NCBI RefSeq assembly: GCF_910592395.1
Contig: NC_088309.1
Span: 17,982,599 to 18,046,598 of the forward strand
Length of the DNA stretch: 64,000 bases
Direction: 5' to 3'
Source: Lineus longissimus
Taxonomy: Eukaryota; Nemertea; Pilidiophora; Heteronemertea; Lineidae
Position 1 is the stretch's first letter; every line of letters starts with the position of its first letter. The position numbers and the translations under genes were made by a program. Of this stretch, positions 1 to 12,900 are shown in pieces. The notes under the pieces were generated by a model. It had not been told where the DNA came from. It was given only the letters and a program-made list of their open reading frames with translations, and ran no database searches.

Positions 1-34
1 TGATAGCCACTCCCAGGGCATCAAAGGGTCGTAG

Positions 35-198
35 TACAGTAGAACCTCTCTATTAAGGACACCCACGGGACTGACAAGTGCTGTCCTTAATAGAGAGGTG
101 TCCTGATTAGAGAGGTCAACTTGAATGGAAACAACCAATTTGGGACCAAAACTAGTGTCCTTAATAGAGAGGTGTCCGCTAACAGAGGTTCCACTGTA
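35..198 (+). repeat. MITE family A, copy 1
   Basis: Short non-coding element with inverted ends: it begins TACAGTAGAACCTCTC and ends GGTTCCACTGTA, and carries internal inverted copies of CTATTAAGGACACC. Near-identical copies lie at 5550-5716, 17508-17672, 48809-48988 and, reversed, 20059-20240. The TA at each edge is consistent with a TA target site. It is probably a non-autonomous Tc1/mariner-type element; no transposase is seen. Confidence 0.75.
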
Positions 199-1251
199 AC
201 ATCAAATTGGGTATTTGCCAATTTTCACTAGGGTTTGTATCAAAATGACATCAAAACTCTGAACATAGACGTCACAAGTCAGTCTGCTTCATGTAGTGGG
301 AGCCATAGTTTTGCTGGTACTCCGAGCAGGCTCAATCTTTTTGCCAACAAAAGAACTGGACACAACAAAACCATTTACAAACATGATACACGAATTTATT
401 TCAAAAATATCATTCGGACTGAATATTACACATACAAGTCAGCAATCGGTCAATAAAAAAAGCTTGCAACAATTCGGTGAACACAGTAGGATATGATATT
501 CATACAGATTAGCAAGTCTCGTACCTGGTATTTGGTCAAAAAACGTGTTTAGTTGCAATACTCAAGTTACCACTTATCATCACGTCCGAGTTCTCAAAGT
601 CATGAGACTGGCCACAGGTGGAGTCACTAGGCAATAAACCATACTGGAACCTAACTGTAGTGGCACGCAAAACACCAGGCCTGACAGTGCAACACTCCTT
701 AGAGAATAATTTCACTAGGCTAGAGGGACTGCAGAGGAACAAACTACAAAATGTACATCAATATTTTTTCCACAAGATTTGATAACATTTTCGGTCAGCT
801 TTTTACTATTTTACTCCAACTATATATATAACAGCCAAGCTGTAAATATGTGCATTAGGTAAATTACCAAATGTAACTTCAAACATACCATGACATAATC
901 AATGAACATTTCGCAAATTACATGTACCATTTTCGTACATGGACTTGCCATATCATCATTATAACAAAACTGTAAAAAATTGCCTGCAAATAGCCATGAC
1001 ACACGATGTATTAGTTGAGCTACAACAATCTCCAAGGGCAGGAAAATATCGAATCCAAGACATAGGCTAAACTAACAATCAAACAGGAACTGTAAGGAAC
1101 ATACACAGTTTGTTACTTTACACTGGTGAATGGAGCGAAATTATCATAATCATAAAATATTTCAAACGCAATGAGAAATGAAAATTCATTCTGCTGAAAA
1201 TTTGCAAACATGTTGAAGCGTGGGGCAACCAGAAAAGCAACAAGGGAAAGT
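199..1251. other. No gene seen
   Basis: A+T-rich sequence with only short ORFs lacking splice context or recognisable protein. I looked on the minus strand for the missing C-terminal MORF4L1 exon (MRG-domain end) and did not find it. Confidence 0.4.
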
Positions 1252-1492
1252 TTAAAAGTCTACGTCACTCGTTAAATATTTGAAATTTGAAATTGAATTA
1301 AAAACATTTGAAATTGTTTAAATAAGTACCGAGTGCAAATTTAAACAAAGTTGTCATGTAGACAGACATGCAAATACTATAAACATAAAGTTCAGCCAAT
1401 TCGTATGCATAATAAAGGCAAAACGGCATTGTGTATAACTGCATTTCTATTTTCCTGGACCACCAGTAATAACAAACGGCGTACCCCTTTAA
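1252..1492. repeat. MITE family B, copy 1 (TTAA-flanked)
   Basis: Starts TTAAAAGTCTACGTCACTCG and ends GGCGTACCCCTTTAA. The ends are imperfect inverted repeats around TTAA. Related copies with the shared core CATTTCTATTTTCCTGGACC occur near 11035-11237, 22895-23051, 35735-35820, 42521-42757 and 45356-45596. TTAA edges suggest a piggyBac-type non-autonomous element; this is an inference from the ends only. Confidence 0.65.
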
Positions 1493-2149
1493 TGAACAGA
1501 CCTCCAGGGAAATCTCGTTTTCAGATTTTATGTTCCGCATTAACCCAGGGCGTTTCCTTGCTGCAATGACAATAGAGGAAAACAAAAGTTGCCTGAAGCA
1601 GTTATTTGGTAACTGAAATTACCCAATGCTGGGTAGGCATCATATCATTTTACGACACTTCCGTTTTCATGTAGGCGGAGCCAGTAACAGGTATATGAAT
1701 TTCCAAATACGTGCTAGGGATAAAAGCGTAGTTTTCATGTGGTACAACTGCAGCAGGAAAACACAATAGTGGAATCAGGCCTTTAGTTGGAGCTGGTTTC
1801 AATTTGGGACATGGTGCATCATTCTTCATTGCAATCACATGCGAATATATTTACATGGACACTGACGTTAAAACTACAAATTTTACAAGAAAGCTGGTTT
1901 CTGCACATTGTTCCACAATTGAATCAAAGACGGACTTTATTGCCAAAAGGTGGCAGTAGTAGTCAGCAGTCCAATACAAAACAGAAGGTTTTGCGGATGA
2001 AATTGACATGGGCTTGACCTGTTCTACAGTCCAGTTGATGCAAAATCGATCCTTGATCGAACAGAACAAGCGAAAAACAACTCCGATGTCAATTTCTTCC
2101 CCACATAACAGTCTTTGATCAAGTCCACAATGTGCTTTTCCATTGCTTC
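1493..2149. other. No gene seen
   Basis: Unique-looking sequence between MITE B and the 46-bp minisatellite. A 115-codon minus-strand ORF (1851-2198) overlaps it but shows no family resemblance and runs into the repeat, so I do not call it a gene. Confidence 0.4.
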
Positions 2150-2715
2150 CTTTGAATGTGAAAGCAAAGTCCACGATTGGCTTTTGCGGTGTTTCCATTG
2201 AATACGAAAGAAAAGTCTGTGATCAGCTTTTACAATGGTTTGATTTGAATAAGAAAGAAAAGTCTGTGATCAGCTTTTACAATGCTTTCATTGAATACGA
2301 AAGAAAAGTCTGTGATCAGCTTTTACAATGCTTTCATTGAATGTAAAAGGAAAGTCCACGATTAGCTTTTACAATGCTTTCATTGAATACGAAAGGAAAG
2401 TCCACGATCAGCTTTACAATGCTTTCATTGAATGTGAAAGGAAAGTCCACAGTCAGCTTTTACAATGCTTTCAATGAATGTGAAAGGAAAGTCCACGATC
2501 AGCTTTTACAATGCTTTTATTGAATGTGAAAGGAAAGTCCACGATCAGCTTATACAATGCTTCCATTGAATACGAAAGGAAAGTCCACAATCAGCTTTTA
2601 CAATGCTTTCATTGAATGCGAAAGGAAAGTCCACGATCAGCTTTTACAATGCTTTCAATGAATGTGAAAGGAAAGTCCACGGTCAGCTTTTACAATAATT
2701 TCATTGAATGTCAAA
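2150..2715. repeat. 46-47 bp minisatellite
   Basis: About twelve head-to-tail units built on GAAAGGAAAGTCCACGATCA followed by GCTTTTACAATGCTTTCATT. Units differ by substitutions (AAGTCTGTG versus AAGTCCACG) and 1-2 base length changes. The unit length breaks the reading frame from unit to unit, so it is not coding. Confidence 0.9.
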
Positions 2716-3945
2716 CAAGCACAGTGCAGAAAACCTACTCTAATCATGCAAAGAATTTCGGAAGAATTTTGAATTCTTCTGTAACACCCATTGTTTATAC
2801 CTTGGCGCATGATCAGCAAATGGCTTTCCGATGGTATTCCGGAGAGGCAACAACATAGTCATTAAGACTGAACAGTGAGGAGGCGTTTTTTTGCATGTAC
2901 CTAGAAAAGAGAAGCAATCAATCAATGGACAATTTTTAGAGAAAATCGGGAACCTCACTATTGGCAAATATGAATAAGCTGGCCTTGAAGCAGAAGTCAA
3001 GTCACATGATGGCTGTTATGGGCCCATTTATGTTGGTCTGACTATTCCCTACAAAGAAAGCCCCACTGGCTCATGGAGGCTGCCCTTTACATTGTGTGAC
3101 ATTAACAGATGGTCTTTTACACGTAACTGCCTCCCATGTGGCAGGTTGAGGTTGTTGGTGCAGTGCCCTGCCATCAGCAAAACAATTAATTTCATTTTTG
3201 ATTTAACGTGGTTTGGTGTCATGTATACCAGCATGACCAATACCCTTTTATTGGCAACGAGACGTTTGCCCCTTGAATTTGAAAAATCATCTCTTTCTTG
3301 GAGAAAAATCTGAACCCCACTGATTCAGTTTATATCATTGAGACTGAGTATGGTATACCTACTTGAGAAAATCTTGCACATGGGAGAGCAAGAGTTGAAC
3401 ACTTTTTTCGTCCAGCCTTGTGTAAGCCAGCATGCCACCGAGTTTGACTGGAAGAAAAATGAGACAGATGATAAACTAAGCAAACTAGATTTTTACAAGC
3501 TGAAATCAGTCAAATGCCGAATTTAGAAGCTTTGCCAATCGCACAATTTCAACCCAAATCATGCCGTCTTGGTCCTCAAGGTTATGAGATGGCTGCGTCG
3601 ATGAGCAATACTGGAAAGTCTCACCATTCAATAATACCAATGGATAGTTTTCAACTCTAAAACACCCTGATTACAATGCACTACAGTCTACAGTGTACAA
3701 TGCACTACGCGCCTAGCTTTGACGGCCAGGTGGATCTTTCGTTTTGCCAAAAACCTCTGCTGCTGCACGCTGCCTGTTTCGGCCTATATTTTAGCTCCAC
3801 CCTCATTGTGTTAGCCGGACAACCAATACCTCCAGTATAGTATCAATATGATGAACTGATCCCATTGTAGGATTTATAGGCGATGAAACCGTTTCCAGAT
3901 AATGCATGTGGCTCTACAGAAGTACCGTAAGGTGTTTTAGCTTAC
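2716..3945. other. Probable last visible MORF4L1 intron sequence
   Basis: No exon with MRG-domain similarity is visible on the minus strand, although the exon ending at 3946 has a good donor and the family needs roughly 55 more residues. This stretch is therefore most likely intronic, with the remaining exon(s) left of the window. Confidence 0.45.
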
Positions 3946-6900
3946 CAAACAACCGTAATAAATGCATTGCTCCATATATTTTTGAAACAGGTGTGTCCTT
4001 CTGATCAAGCAAAACCTGTAAAGAAAAGAACGGTAATCATATAACGACAAAGCAGTCAGCTGAATTTTCATGTAGTTTATACTGTCCTTTCCTGTTCTCA
4101 CACACGTTAGATGGCTAGATGAAGTGGAGCAAGATGGTACGGCAGCTGGTCTTGGGGAAGACTGGATGGAAACAACCAGTGAACCTACTATGACAAATTT
4201 TTTTAAAAGAATCCAGGCCCGAAGGTAAAGGCAAGGAGCATTCTTCTTACCTCACCATACTGCGGTCTTTCAAATTTATAAAGAAGTTGCGTCCCTAAAC
4301 TGACATTGAAGTATTCTTTGATGCCTTGTGTGACCTCTGTTATTGCATCTCTGAAATTAGAAGGATAAGACATAAGATTAGCGGATTGAATACTCGAGTG
4401 AAGTATGTTCGGAGAGAGTCCGACCAGAAAACCTGAGCACATAAGGTGGAAAAATGCAACATATTTGTCTCTTCAGTAAGATTTCTAACTGAATTCCTCA
4501 TAAAGGATCCATGCAAGGATACAATTTAAGGTGTCATTAACGTCAGGCCATTGTATGTTGAACATGATTATTTTTTAGGCAGTTTTGCAAATTATCTTCA
4601 GTTTGTGCCTGGTGACGTCAGTGGCATCAGATGGTCAGGCACTCTTCTATATTTAGCACAGTGAGTTGATGTGATCTATTTTCATCTAATAACTTTGTCC
4701 TATTATTAAGGCAGAATTGATCCAGCGATCAGGAAATCGATTATCTCAACAAAGCAGGTGATTTGGTACATTCAGCTGAAATATTACCCTACACTCAATT
4801 CTGACCCCAGACACAAAATATATTTTGGATAATTTCTGCAATAAGGGGACCATCCTGAAATGCATACCAGTGAAAATAATTCTGGTGCAATCTGTTTTGG
4901 GTCTATATTCTAAAAGGCCTTAGTCACAGTATATCATTGTTTCTAATACAAAATACATTACGCCTCGTTTTGATCGGAGCGGTCTTGGTATCGTAACCAA
5001 TGACCGCCTGGGTAGGTATAAAATTGACGTCATCTTCACAAGCAACAATATGGCGGAGTTCCGGACACCAGGTTGGATCATTCTTTGACGAAAACGGAAC
5101 ATATATACCTTTCAAATCGTATTTAATTTGTTTAATTTTGAAACCTTTTAGAATAGAAATTAATACCTCGCTGTCGGTCATTGGTTGTATAATCAAGACC
5201 GCTCGGGTAGACCTCAAATTACGTCCAAAACCCTCGGCGAAGCGCCTCGGGTTTTGGACTGCATTTTCGGTCTACCCGAGCGGTCTTGATTATACAACCA
5301 ATGACCGCCAGCTCGGTATTAATTCCTTAAACCCAACATTGACTTGACTACAATTGTAATGATGACCTTTGTGAAAATCACTTACTTATTTGGATTATTC
5401 GACTTGGTGAGTTTGTATTTGACGTAATCGTCAAGGATAGTCTCCACTGTCCTTTTACATGGCAATGCAATTAACTGAAGTAGAGAAGTACACAGTGAGA
5501 AAGGTTGACCGAGAACTTGCTTATGTAGAAGATAGAAATCAACGAAACCTACAGTAGGACCTCTCTATTAAGGACACCCTTGGGACTGACGAATGCTGTC
5601 CTTAATAGAGAGGTGTCCTGGTTAGAGAGGTCAAATTGAATGGAAACAACCAATTTGGGACCAAAACTAGTATTCTTAATAGAGAGGTTTCTGCTATAAG
5701 GAGAGGTTCCACTGTATTTATCTGATTTGTCAAGCTGGGCTAAAATCATGAGAGTGGAAGCAAACATTGAAGCGTAAAATTTCATTTTCACAAATGTAAT
5801 GTCAACTGCAAACCTCGAGACACAAAACTTTTGAACTGCAATGCAAATCACTTAATTTCGGCAGCAAATGCAATATTAAGTATACTGCCAATTTTGAATG
5901 AGTGAATTTGAAATTTTTTTTAGCTCATCATGTTCATGAGCATATCCCAGTTCACAGTGATACGGGAATGAGATTAAAAGTTAAAGTGTTTTAAGCTATG
6001 TGTATTAAAACATGAGTTATGAAGTCATGTGACAGTACCATTAGTCATGCTATCTTACCTGTTTCTGTCTGGTGACCATGTCCCAGTCGTCAACCAACCA
6101 AGGTCGCAACTCATCTGGGATCTTCACCCGCACTTCAATTTTTGTCAAAAACGATTCCTCCTGAAAAATAAGATAAACGGGCTTATTTAGAAATTGATGA
6201 ACACTCACTAACAACAAAAGATCTCAGAGTGATATCCTGTACTGCACAGAGACATTCTACCAAGACATCATATAACAACACAAAAATTCCATCTGGGATG
6301 ATCCTTTAGAAAAGACTTCACTCACAATGTCATGCTTCATGGAGACGCTTTTTTAACTTCAGTGTAAAGATTGGAAATCAATATTATAAATCTCTCAAAA
6401 TTTGTGGAAGTCATGGTCTAATCTAACACTTGTCAAAGTGTATAAATATATTTTCTCGTATCGGGACTAGAAACTTGCACAACCTACATGTGTGTATTGT
6501 CAAGCAACTTTAGGCAGTGCGCAGTCAAGAAGGAGGTAATGCACTATCCCAGCAAGAAAGCCATGTTCAAGTTTGTGAAGTAGCAGATGCATTCATCCAC
6601 CAAGAAAGCCATGTTCAAGTTGGTGAAGTAGCAGATGCATTCATTTACCAAGAAAGCCATGTTCAAGTTGGTGAAGTAGCAGATGCATTCATTTACCAAG
6701 AAAGCCATGTTCAAGTTGGTGAAGTAGCAGATGCATTCATCCACCAAGAAAACCATGTTCAAGTTGGTGAAGTAGCAGATGCATTCATCCACCAAGAAAG
6801 CCATGTTCGAGTTGGTGAAGTAGCAGATGCATTCATCCACCAAGAAAGCCATGTTCAAGTTTGTAAAGTAGCAGATGCATTCATCCACCAAGAAAGCCAT

Positions 6901-9900
6901 GTTCAAGTTTGTAAAGTAGCAGATGCATTCATCCACCAAGAAAGCCATGTTCAAGTTGGTGAAGTAGCAGATGCATTCATCCACCAAGAAAACCATGTTC
7001 AAGTTTGTAAAGTAGCAGATGCATTCATCCACCAAGAAAACCATGTTCAAGTTTGTAAAGTAGCAGATGCATTCATCCACCAAGAAAGCCATGTTCAAGT
7101 TGGTGAAGTAGCAGATGCATTCATCCACCAAGAAAGCCATGTTCAAGTTGGTGAAATAGCAGATGCATTCATCCAGTAAGAAAGCCATGTTCAAGTTGGT
7201 GAAGTAGCAGATGCATTCATTTACCAAGAAAACCATGTTCAAGTTAGTGAAGTAGCAGATGCATTCATCCACCAAGAAAGCCATGCTCAAGTTGGTGAAG
7301 TGGCAGATGCATTCACTGAATGCACCTCCTCTGCAATGGGGTATTCAATTGCAAGACACAGTTGGCATGAGGCAATGACACTAAGACAACCAAGGACTCA
7401 CTGCGAGGTATTTATTTTTATTCTTAAAGGGCTCAAAGTGAATCTTTGCCATCAACTTGAAACCTAGCGATCTTCGCTTGCAACACCAATGCCTGCTCCC
7501 TTGATTGTGATACCACGGACCACTGCCATCAAAACGTCGCTTAACATATTTCCCTTGATGTCCCATGACCCAATACAAGGCCTTTTAGAAAACACCATGA
7601 AGACATGCTGTGCACGACCAGGGAAACATCCTGACAATATCAGGCCATTTCCATTGATACATACTTACTCCCTCAATGCATAAGGAGAGGTCGTGTTGTT
7701 GGCCCTGTTTGCAAGAGGATGCCAGGGAAAGGATAAGGGAAGGGGCTAGTATGTCAAACAGACAGGGATTTTATTAAGGAAGTGCAGGGTGGTTGTGTCC
7801 TGGGTATGGTTCCGATATTGTTAGTAGTCACAAGCTAGATTCACTCTGATAAAATCATCAGATGAGTTGGTGAGGGATCACCAGGATGCAACAATGGAAT
7901 TCTTTAGAGATATTTACCATGTCCACAGCCAAGTGCAGTGATGCTATTGGACATCCCAAGGAGTCAGAATGGCAATTTCAGGGCTTTCAATTACATAGTT
8001 AATACAATAGTGACATTGAACACCGCAAATGCCCAAATTGGATGGGAAGCGTTAAAATTACATAAGAAACATCAACTTTGGGAAATCACCCCAGCTGAAC
8101 CATTTTTGGACCGGTGAATATTCAAACATCATCCTCAATTTATTTTTACCATCACAAGGGTAGATAAAACAAATTTAGGATGTGATACAATTAAAGAGGC
8201 CTAGTGCCGCAATTTAAAGAAGAATCCAAATTTTGAAATACAGGTTGTGCCCAAATTCAAGTACATGTAATTGAAAGCCTTGAGTAGTAACTCATGTTGT
8301 TAGTCAGAAGAAAATAACCACAGGTAAAGGGGAAGGTCGTTCATGTTCATCGTACTAAATATTGGTTCAGGAAAAAAGAAATACACAATGGTCAATGCCG
8401 TGGTGAAACTTGATTAACAGTCCAAGTCACAAATGACATCCGTCATGCTTTGCGTCAGTGACGCACTTGACTCTATGTTTCACATATATTACGTGAAGGG
8501 TAGTGCATTAGTAACGCACGTGCCTATGACGCGATTTACGGGATGTCAATTGTGACTCGCTCTACCAAAACTAGGCGCTTGTCGCATCTGAACTTGACAG
8601 GTTGATACGGACTTGTTGTTCATTTCCCTATTGTAGACCTTTTGTGAATAGAGAAATGAACAACAAGTCCGTATCAACCTGTCAAGTTCAGATGCGACAA
8701 GCGCCTAGTTTTTTAGAGCGGATCACAATTGTGAATTTGATTGTATCTGTCTCACAACGGCATTGTTGACCTTTATATTCAGTGCATATTTTACACAATT
8801 AGGAATTTTCAAATGTGTGGTCAATTTTCAATCATATGAATGAACAGAGGAGGCCTTTTCAGTGAGAGGAGGTAATTAGGTGAAAAGATGTAGAACAGAA
8901 TCCATTCCATCAGAGAAGGCAGTTGTGGCAATGCAATCAGTTAAAGAGAAGGAAAGTATCATAAACGGTCATATTAACCTAGTACAGAGGAAAAATAGCA
9001 AGCAACCAAATTCAAAATGCGGAGACCAACTACTGGCTGTTCAAACCATCTGATCTATCACAATTTGTCATCCCAGATTTCTCTTTCTTTCATCATTTTT
9101 GTCTTTGCGAAACGACTTTTATTTGGCAGCTTCTGACCAAGAATTTTTTGCGAACGTTGTAATTACGTATTTATAAAAGTACATGTAGCTCCCAGCGTTT
9201 GGTGAGGTTACTAATACCTCCTGTACAGTACCAATACCCGCCAGATAACGGCTGGAGAACCAAGGTTGTGCATGCCTATCCAATATAGGGGACCTATTCC
9301 AGAAATTCATGAAATGGAAGAGAAATCGGAGAGTTGAAAAATCAGATCAAACTGAATGGTTGGAAAAAAGCCAGCAGCTGTAGAATGAGAGAGTGCTAAT
9401 AGACAGTGTATTTCTTGCCACCTTATCAAGTATGCACCTACCACCTTTAAAAGTCGAGGATTAGGAATACTAGCAGTGCTAGATTGACTAGACTGACTGG
9501 CCACTTGTGGCTGCAACCATAAAGTATTGAATTAAGCAGAAGTGGAGAGGGATGGCACATGTAGGTGTGTGCAAGCATATACAAATAAGCATTTTTTACA
9601 AAAAGGTTTTCAACATACCGTACATACATAAATATGTTTGTGAACGGTATTTTAGACGGTAACATATCTACATATATGGTATTATTTCAGTATGAGAGTA
9701 CAGTGTCACGCCGAATGCTGAAATCTACATCTGTGAATATAGCTTTTTTGTTTAGTGTAAGAACCTTGTAATACTGGTGAATTGAAAACAAATCATTTAA
9801 AACCTAATTAAACTGACACAATACATGCTTGTATATTGTTTGTTTACGACAATCATGCTTTTTTAACTAACTACTAAAATATCACAACAGATATCACAAC

Positions 9901-12900
9901 CAAAATATTCTCTAGACACAAAATAACTCACTCTAGCACAATAAAATATAATGGCTGAAAAACCTCCGTATTTGTCAAAGGTACATCAAGCGAGACAATT
10001 GAACAAAGCCAACACAAACATAGGTTGGATAATTCTCCAATGCCACTTAAACTCACCGATTCCACTGTTGGGTCTCCTCTCCTCTTCTTTCTCTGTGGTT
10101 CTGCCGACGTGGACCCAGCGTCTGATTTGTCCACCACAGAACTTGCGGTCGAGGACTGGGAAGAAGTCATGGTCGGTGTAACAAGGGCAATGGGTATTGT
10201 CGGTGTCCCTTAAGTAAGAAGAAGTAAGGAGCGTTACAGAGTGAGATTAGAGCAAGGAAGGTTCACAAAGAATATGACCCTTTTGTCATAACAAGAGGCA
10301 GAGAATTGTGAATTCGTGTTGACAAACTTGCCAATCAATGCGAATTCGTTAACACTGTCACAGTGTCTGTGTTTTTCCACAAGCGCTGAACTGGGCATAG
10401 GGTTGTCCACTATCTTCAATATATTACACTGGATGCAACAGCTCGTGAAAAGGAACTTGGAACTTTGGAACTAAATGCGATTAATGTGTGATTTGTATTA
10501 TTATTTGCGACACTATCATCAAACTATTCCCTGACGAATTCATTGTGACTTTTTTTATGACTGACCAGATCGCGAAGATTTTGATCCTGCACCTGAAGGT
10601 CTTCTCTCTGGTGTTGATGAGGAGGCTGCTGCTGCAACCGCTGTCAAAAAAATACAACAAAAATTTACCAAGTATATTGATTTGAGTGATTTTGGTCCAA
10701 TATTACAGTGGAACTTCTCCATAAACTAAGGACATTCCTGGAAATGACAACTGCTGTTCGTAATAGTGAGGTGCCCTGAATGTAGAGGTGAAATAAGTAG
10801 AATTGATTTGAGACATTGGGTGATATGAATAAAGACTAGCAAATGCTTTTATCTAAAACTCCATGTACATTTACACCAGATCTTTCTTTACAAAATTGAA
10901 GTAAAAGCATTTGCTGGACTTTATTCATATCAGCCATTGTGTCCAGCTAACACTAACAGTGGTTTATACAAAGGAAAGTTCTACTGCAGCAGTTTTGTCC
11001 ACAATTTGACCTCTTTAATCAGGACACCTTTAAGGCTTAATTTGTAATTTATTTGAATATTTCTACATGTGTAAATAGGTACTAAATATAAATCAAATTA
11101 AATTAAAAATAAACAAATACTTTTGACACCAAGTTTCAGCCAATTCACATGCATAATAACTGCACTACAGCATTGTGTAAAACTGCATTTCTATTTTCCT
11201 GGACCACCAGTCATTACGAATGGTGTACCCCTTTAAGGAAGAGCACTTGTCAGTCCCGAGGGTGTATTTAGAGAGGCTCTACTTTACATACCTTTCTTGG
11301 CATCCTTCCTTCCCTCCACGGTAGGCGTTGACGCACGACTTGTTTTTGCCGATTCATCCTTCTTGGCTGTATTACCAAAGAGAAAGAACCCGTATCAACT
11401 AATATTTATTAATGCTACCACAGGACGCCAATTGAAAAGTGGTAAAAAATATGACATGGCAAGCAGAAACCATAGCCTTAGCCTGTTCGTATATTTGAAC
11501 AAAGATATGAGAACAATCAACCTCAACCCCAGGTACTAAATACTTTGGTAAAATACAGTAACATTTGCATATATTTGACTTGCATAAATGAAATAATGGC
11601 AAATGGACAGGGCCTTCCAAGTTCCAACTCAGCCAGCCCTCTCCACGGGCCGTTTTAACTCAGTTTGTAATGATGCGTGAAACGGATGCTGTACAATGGC
11701 GAAAAAATTCTGAGCCAGTCTAGTCTGATCTATGCAAGGTTTGCTGTACTGTAAAAAATATTGCGTGGAAATGGGAGGTGTTTAAAACAGCTATTACCAA
11801 TAGTGGGGGTGCCTCTCTTCGGTTCTCGTTTGCTTTCTACAGTAGGTGTTGATGAGCGACTGGTCTTCTGAGATTCATTCTTTGCAGCTGAATTCAAGAT
11901 CAATTATAGCATATAAAACAATTTAGGCCCCTAGGCCTCATTGGAAAAGAAGGAACTATTTTCACTGAAGCCTAAATCTCTAACTTACAGACAGACTGAC
12001 AGCCACACAATTCATCTTAAAGCTCAACTGGTGCTTTGATATCACATATATGTATTGAGAGGCTTGATATTATAATATAACACACAAATGGGATGTCTAC
12101 ATGTCTTATTATAGATGTATTAGTGTGTTTTAGAAATTATATGAACATGTCACCTTTTCGTGCCTTGCTATCTGCAGTCGGTGTTGAGGCGCGGCTGGTC
12201 TTCTCAGAATCTGCCTTCTTGGCTGCAGCAGCTGCTGCTTTAGTCTTCTTCATCTTACTCCTGGAATCACATCAATGTCAGATTATTACCATGATCGTAA
12301 CAAATTTGTAACATCTGCCCTAGTATAGCTAATTTAAGTTTTAAACCCTGGCATGGCACGTAATTTGGAATAAAATCTGCCAAATTAGTAGGAGCCATTC
12401 TCTTGCCAGCCTTGTACATCAGCAGCAATAAACTGAATCCAACTCTTGACTGGCAGCCAATGTAATTCCCGAAGCACTGGGGTTATATGGTCTTCCCGAC
12501 CCGTAAAGCATAATCATGCAACCAGCACAAAACTGAACAAGCTGTGACTTGCGTAGAAACGGATTGTGAATTCCATCAAAAAATATGGCCAGGTGAAATA
12601 AACAGTAGTGAAGAAGACCCAATAAGGGTTTCACGTTACAAATCATTCAGTCAAGGTCAGTATTGCCAACAAAGACCAAATGTGAAATAAGGAACAGCTA
12701 CAGATCCCCAAAACAGACCAGTACACGGTATAAACCACTTTATATCATACTCACGCATGGGCTTTGAGTAGTTCTTTTTGCTTGAGGTAGCTGGCTTCAA
12801 TGGCTTTGAGTACCCTGGTTTCTGGCACCCATTCATCCCAACTGAAATATAGAAGTTCTTCTTTGATGAAAAGATTCCATTAATAGCTTGCTCTTCGTTC

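Noticed and set aside
2206-2715. CRISPR-like regular repeats
   Set aside because: Units are contiguous with no unique spacers and the genome is eukaryotic; it is a minisatellite.
6517-7290. Two long overlapping ORFs of 220 and 248 codons as genes
   Set aside because: They follow from a 48-bp minisatellite whose unit is a multiple of three. They lie in a MORF4L1 intron and the unit differences are mostly amino-acid changing.
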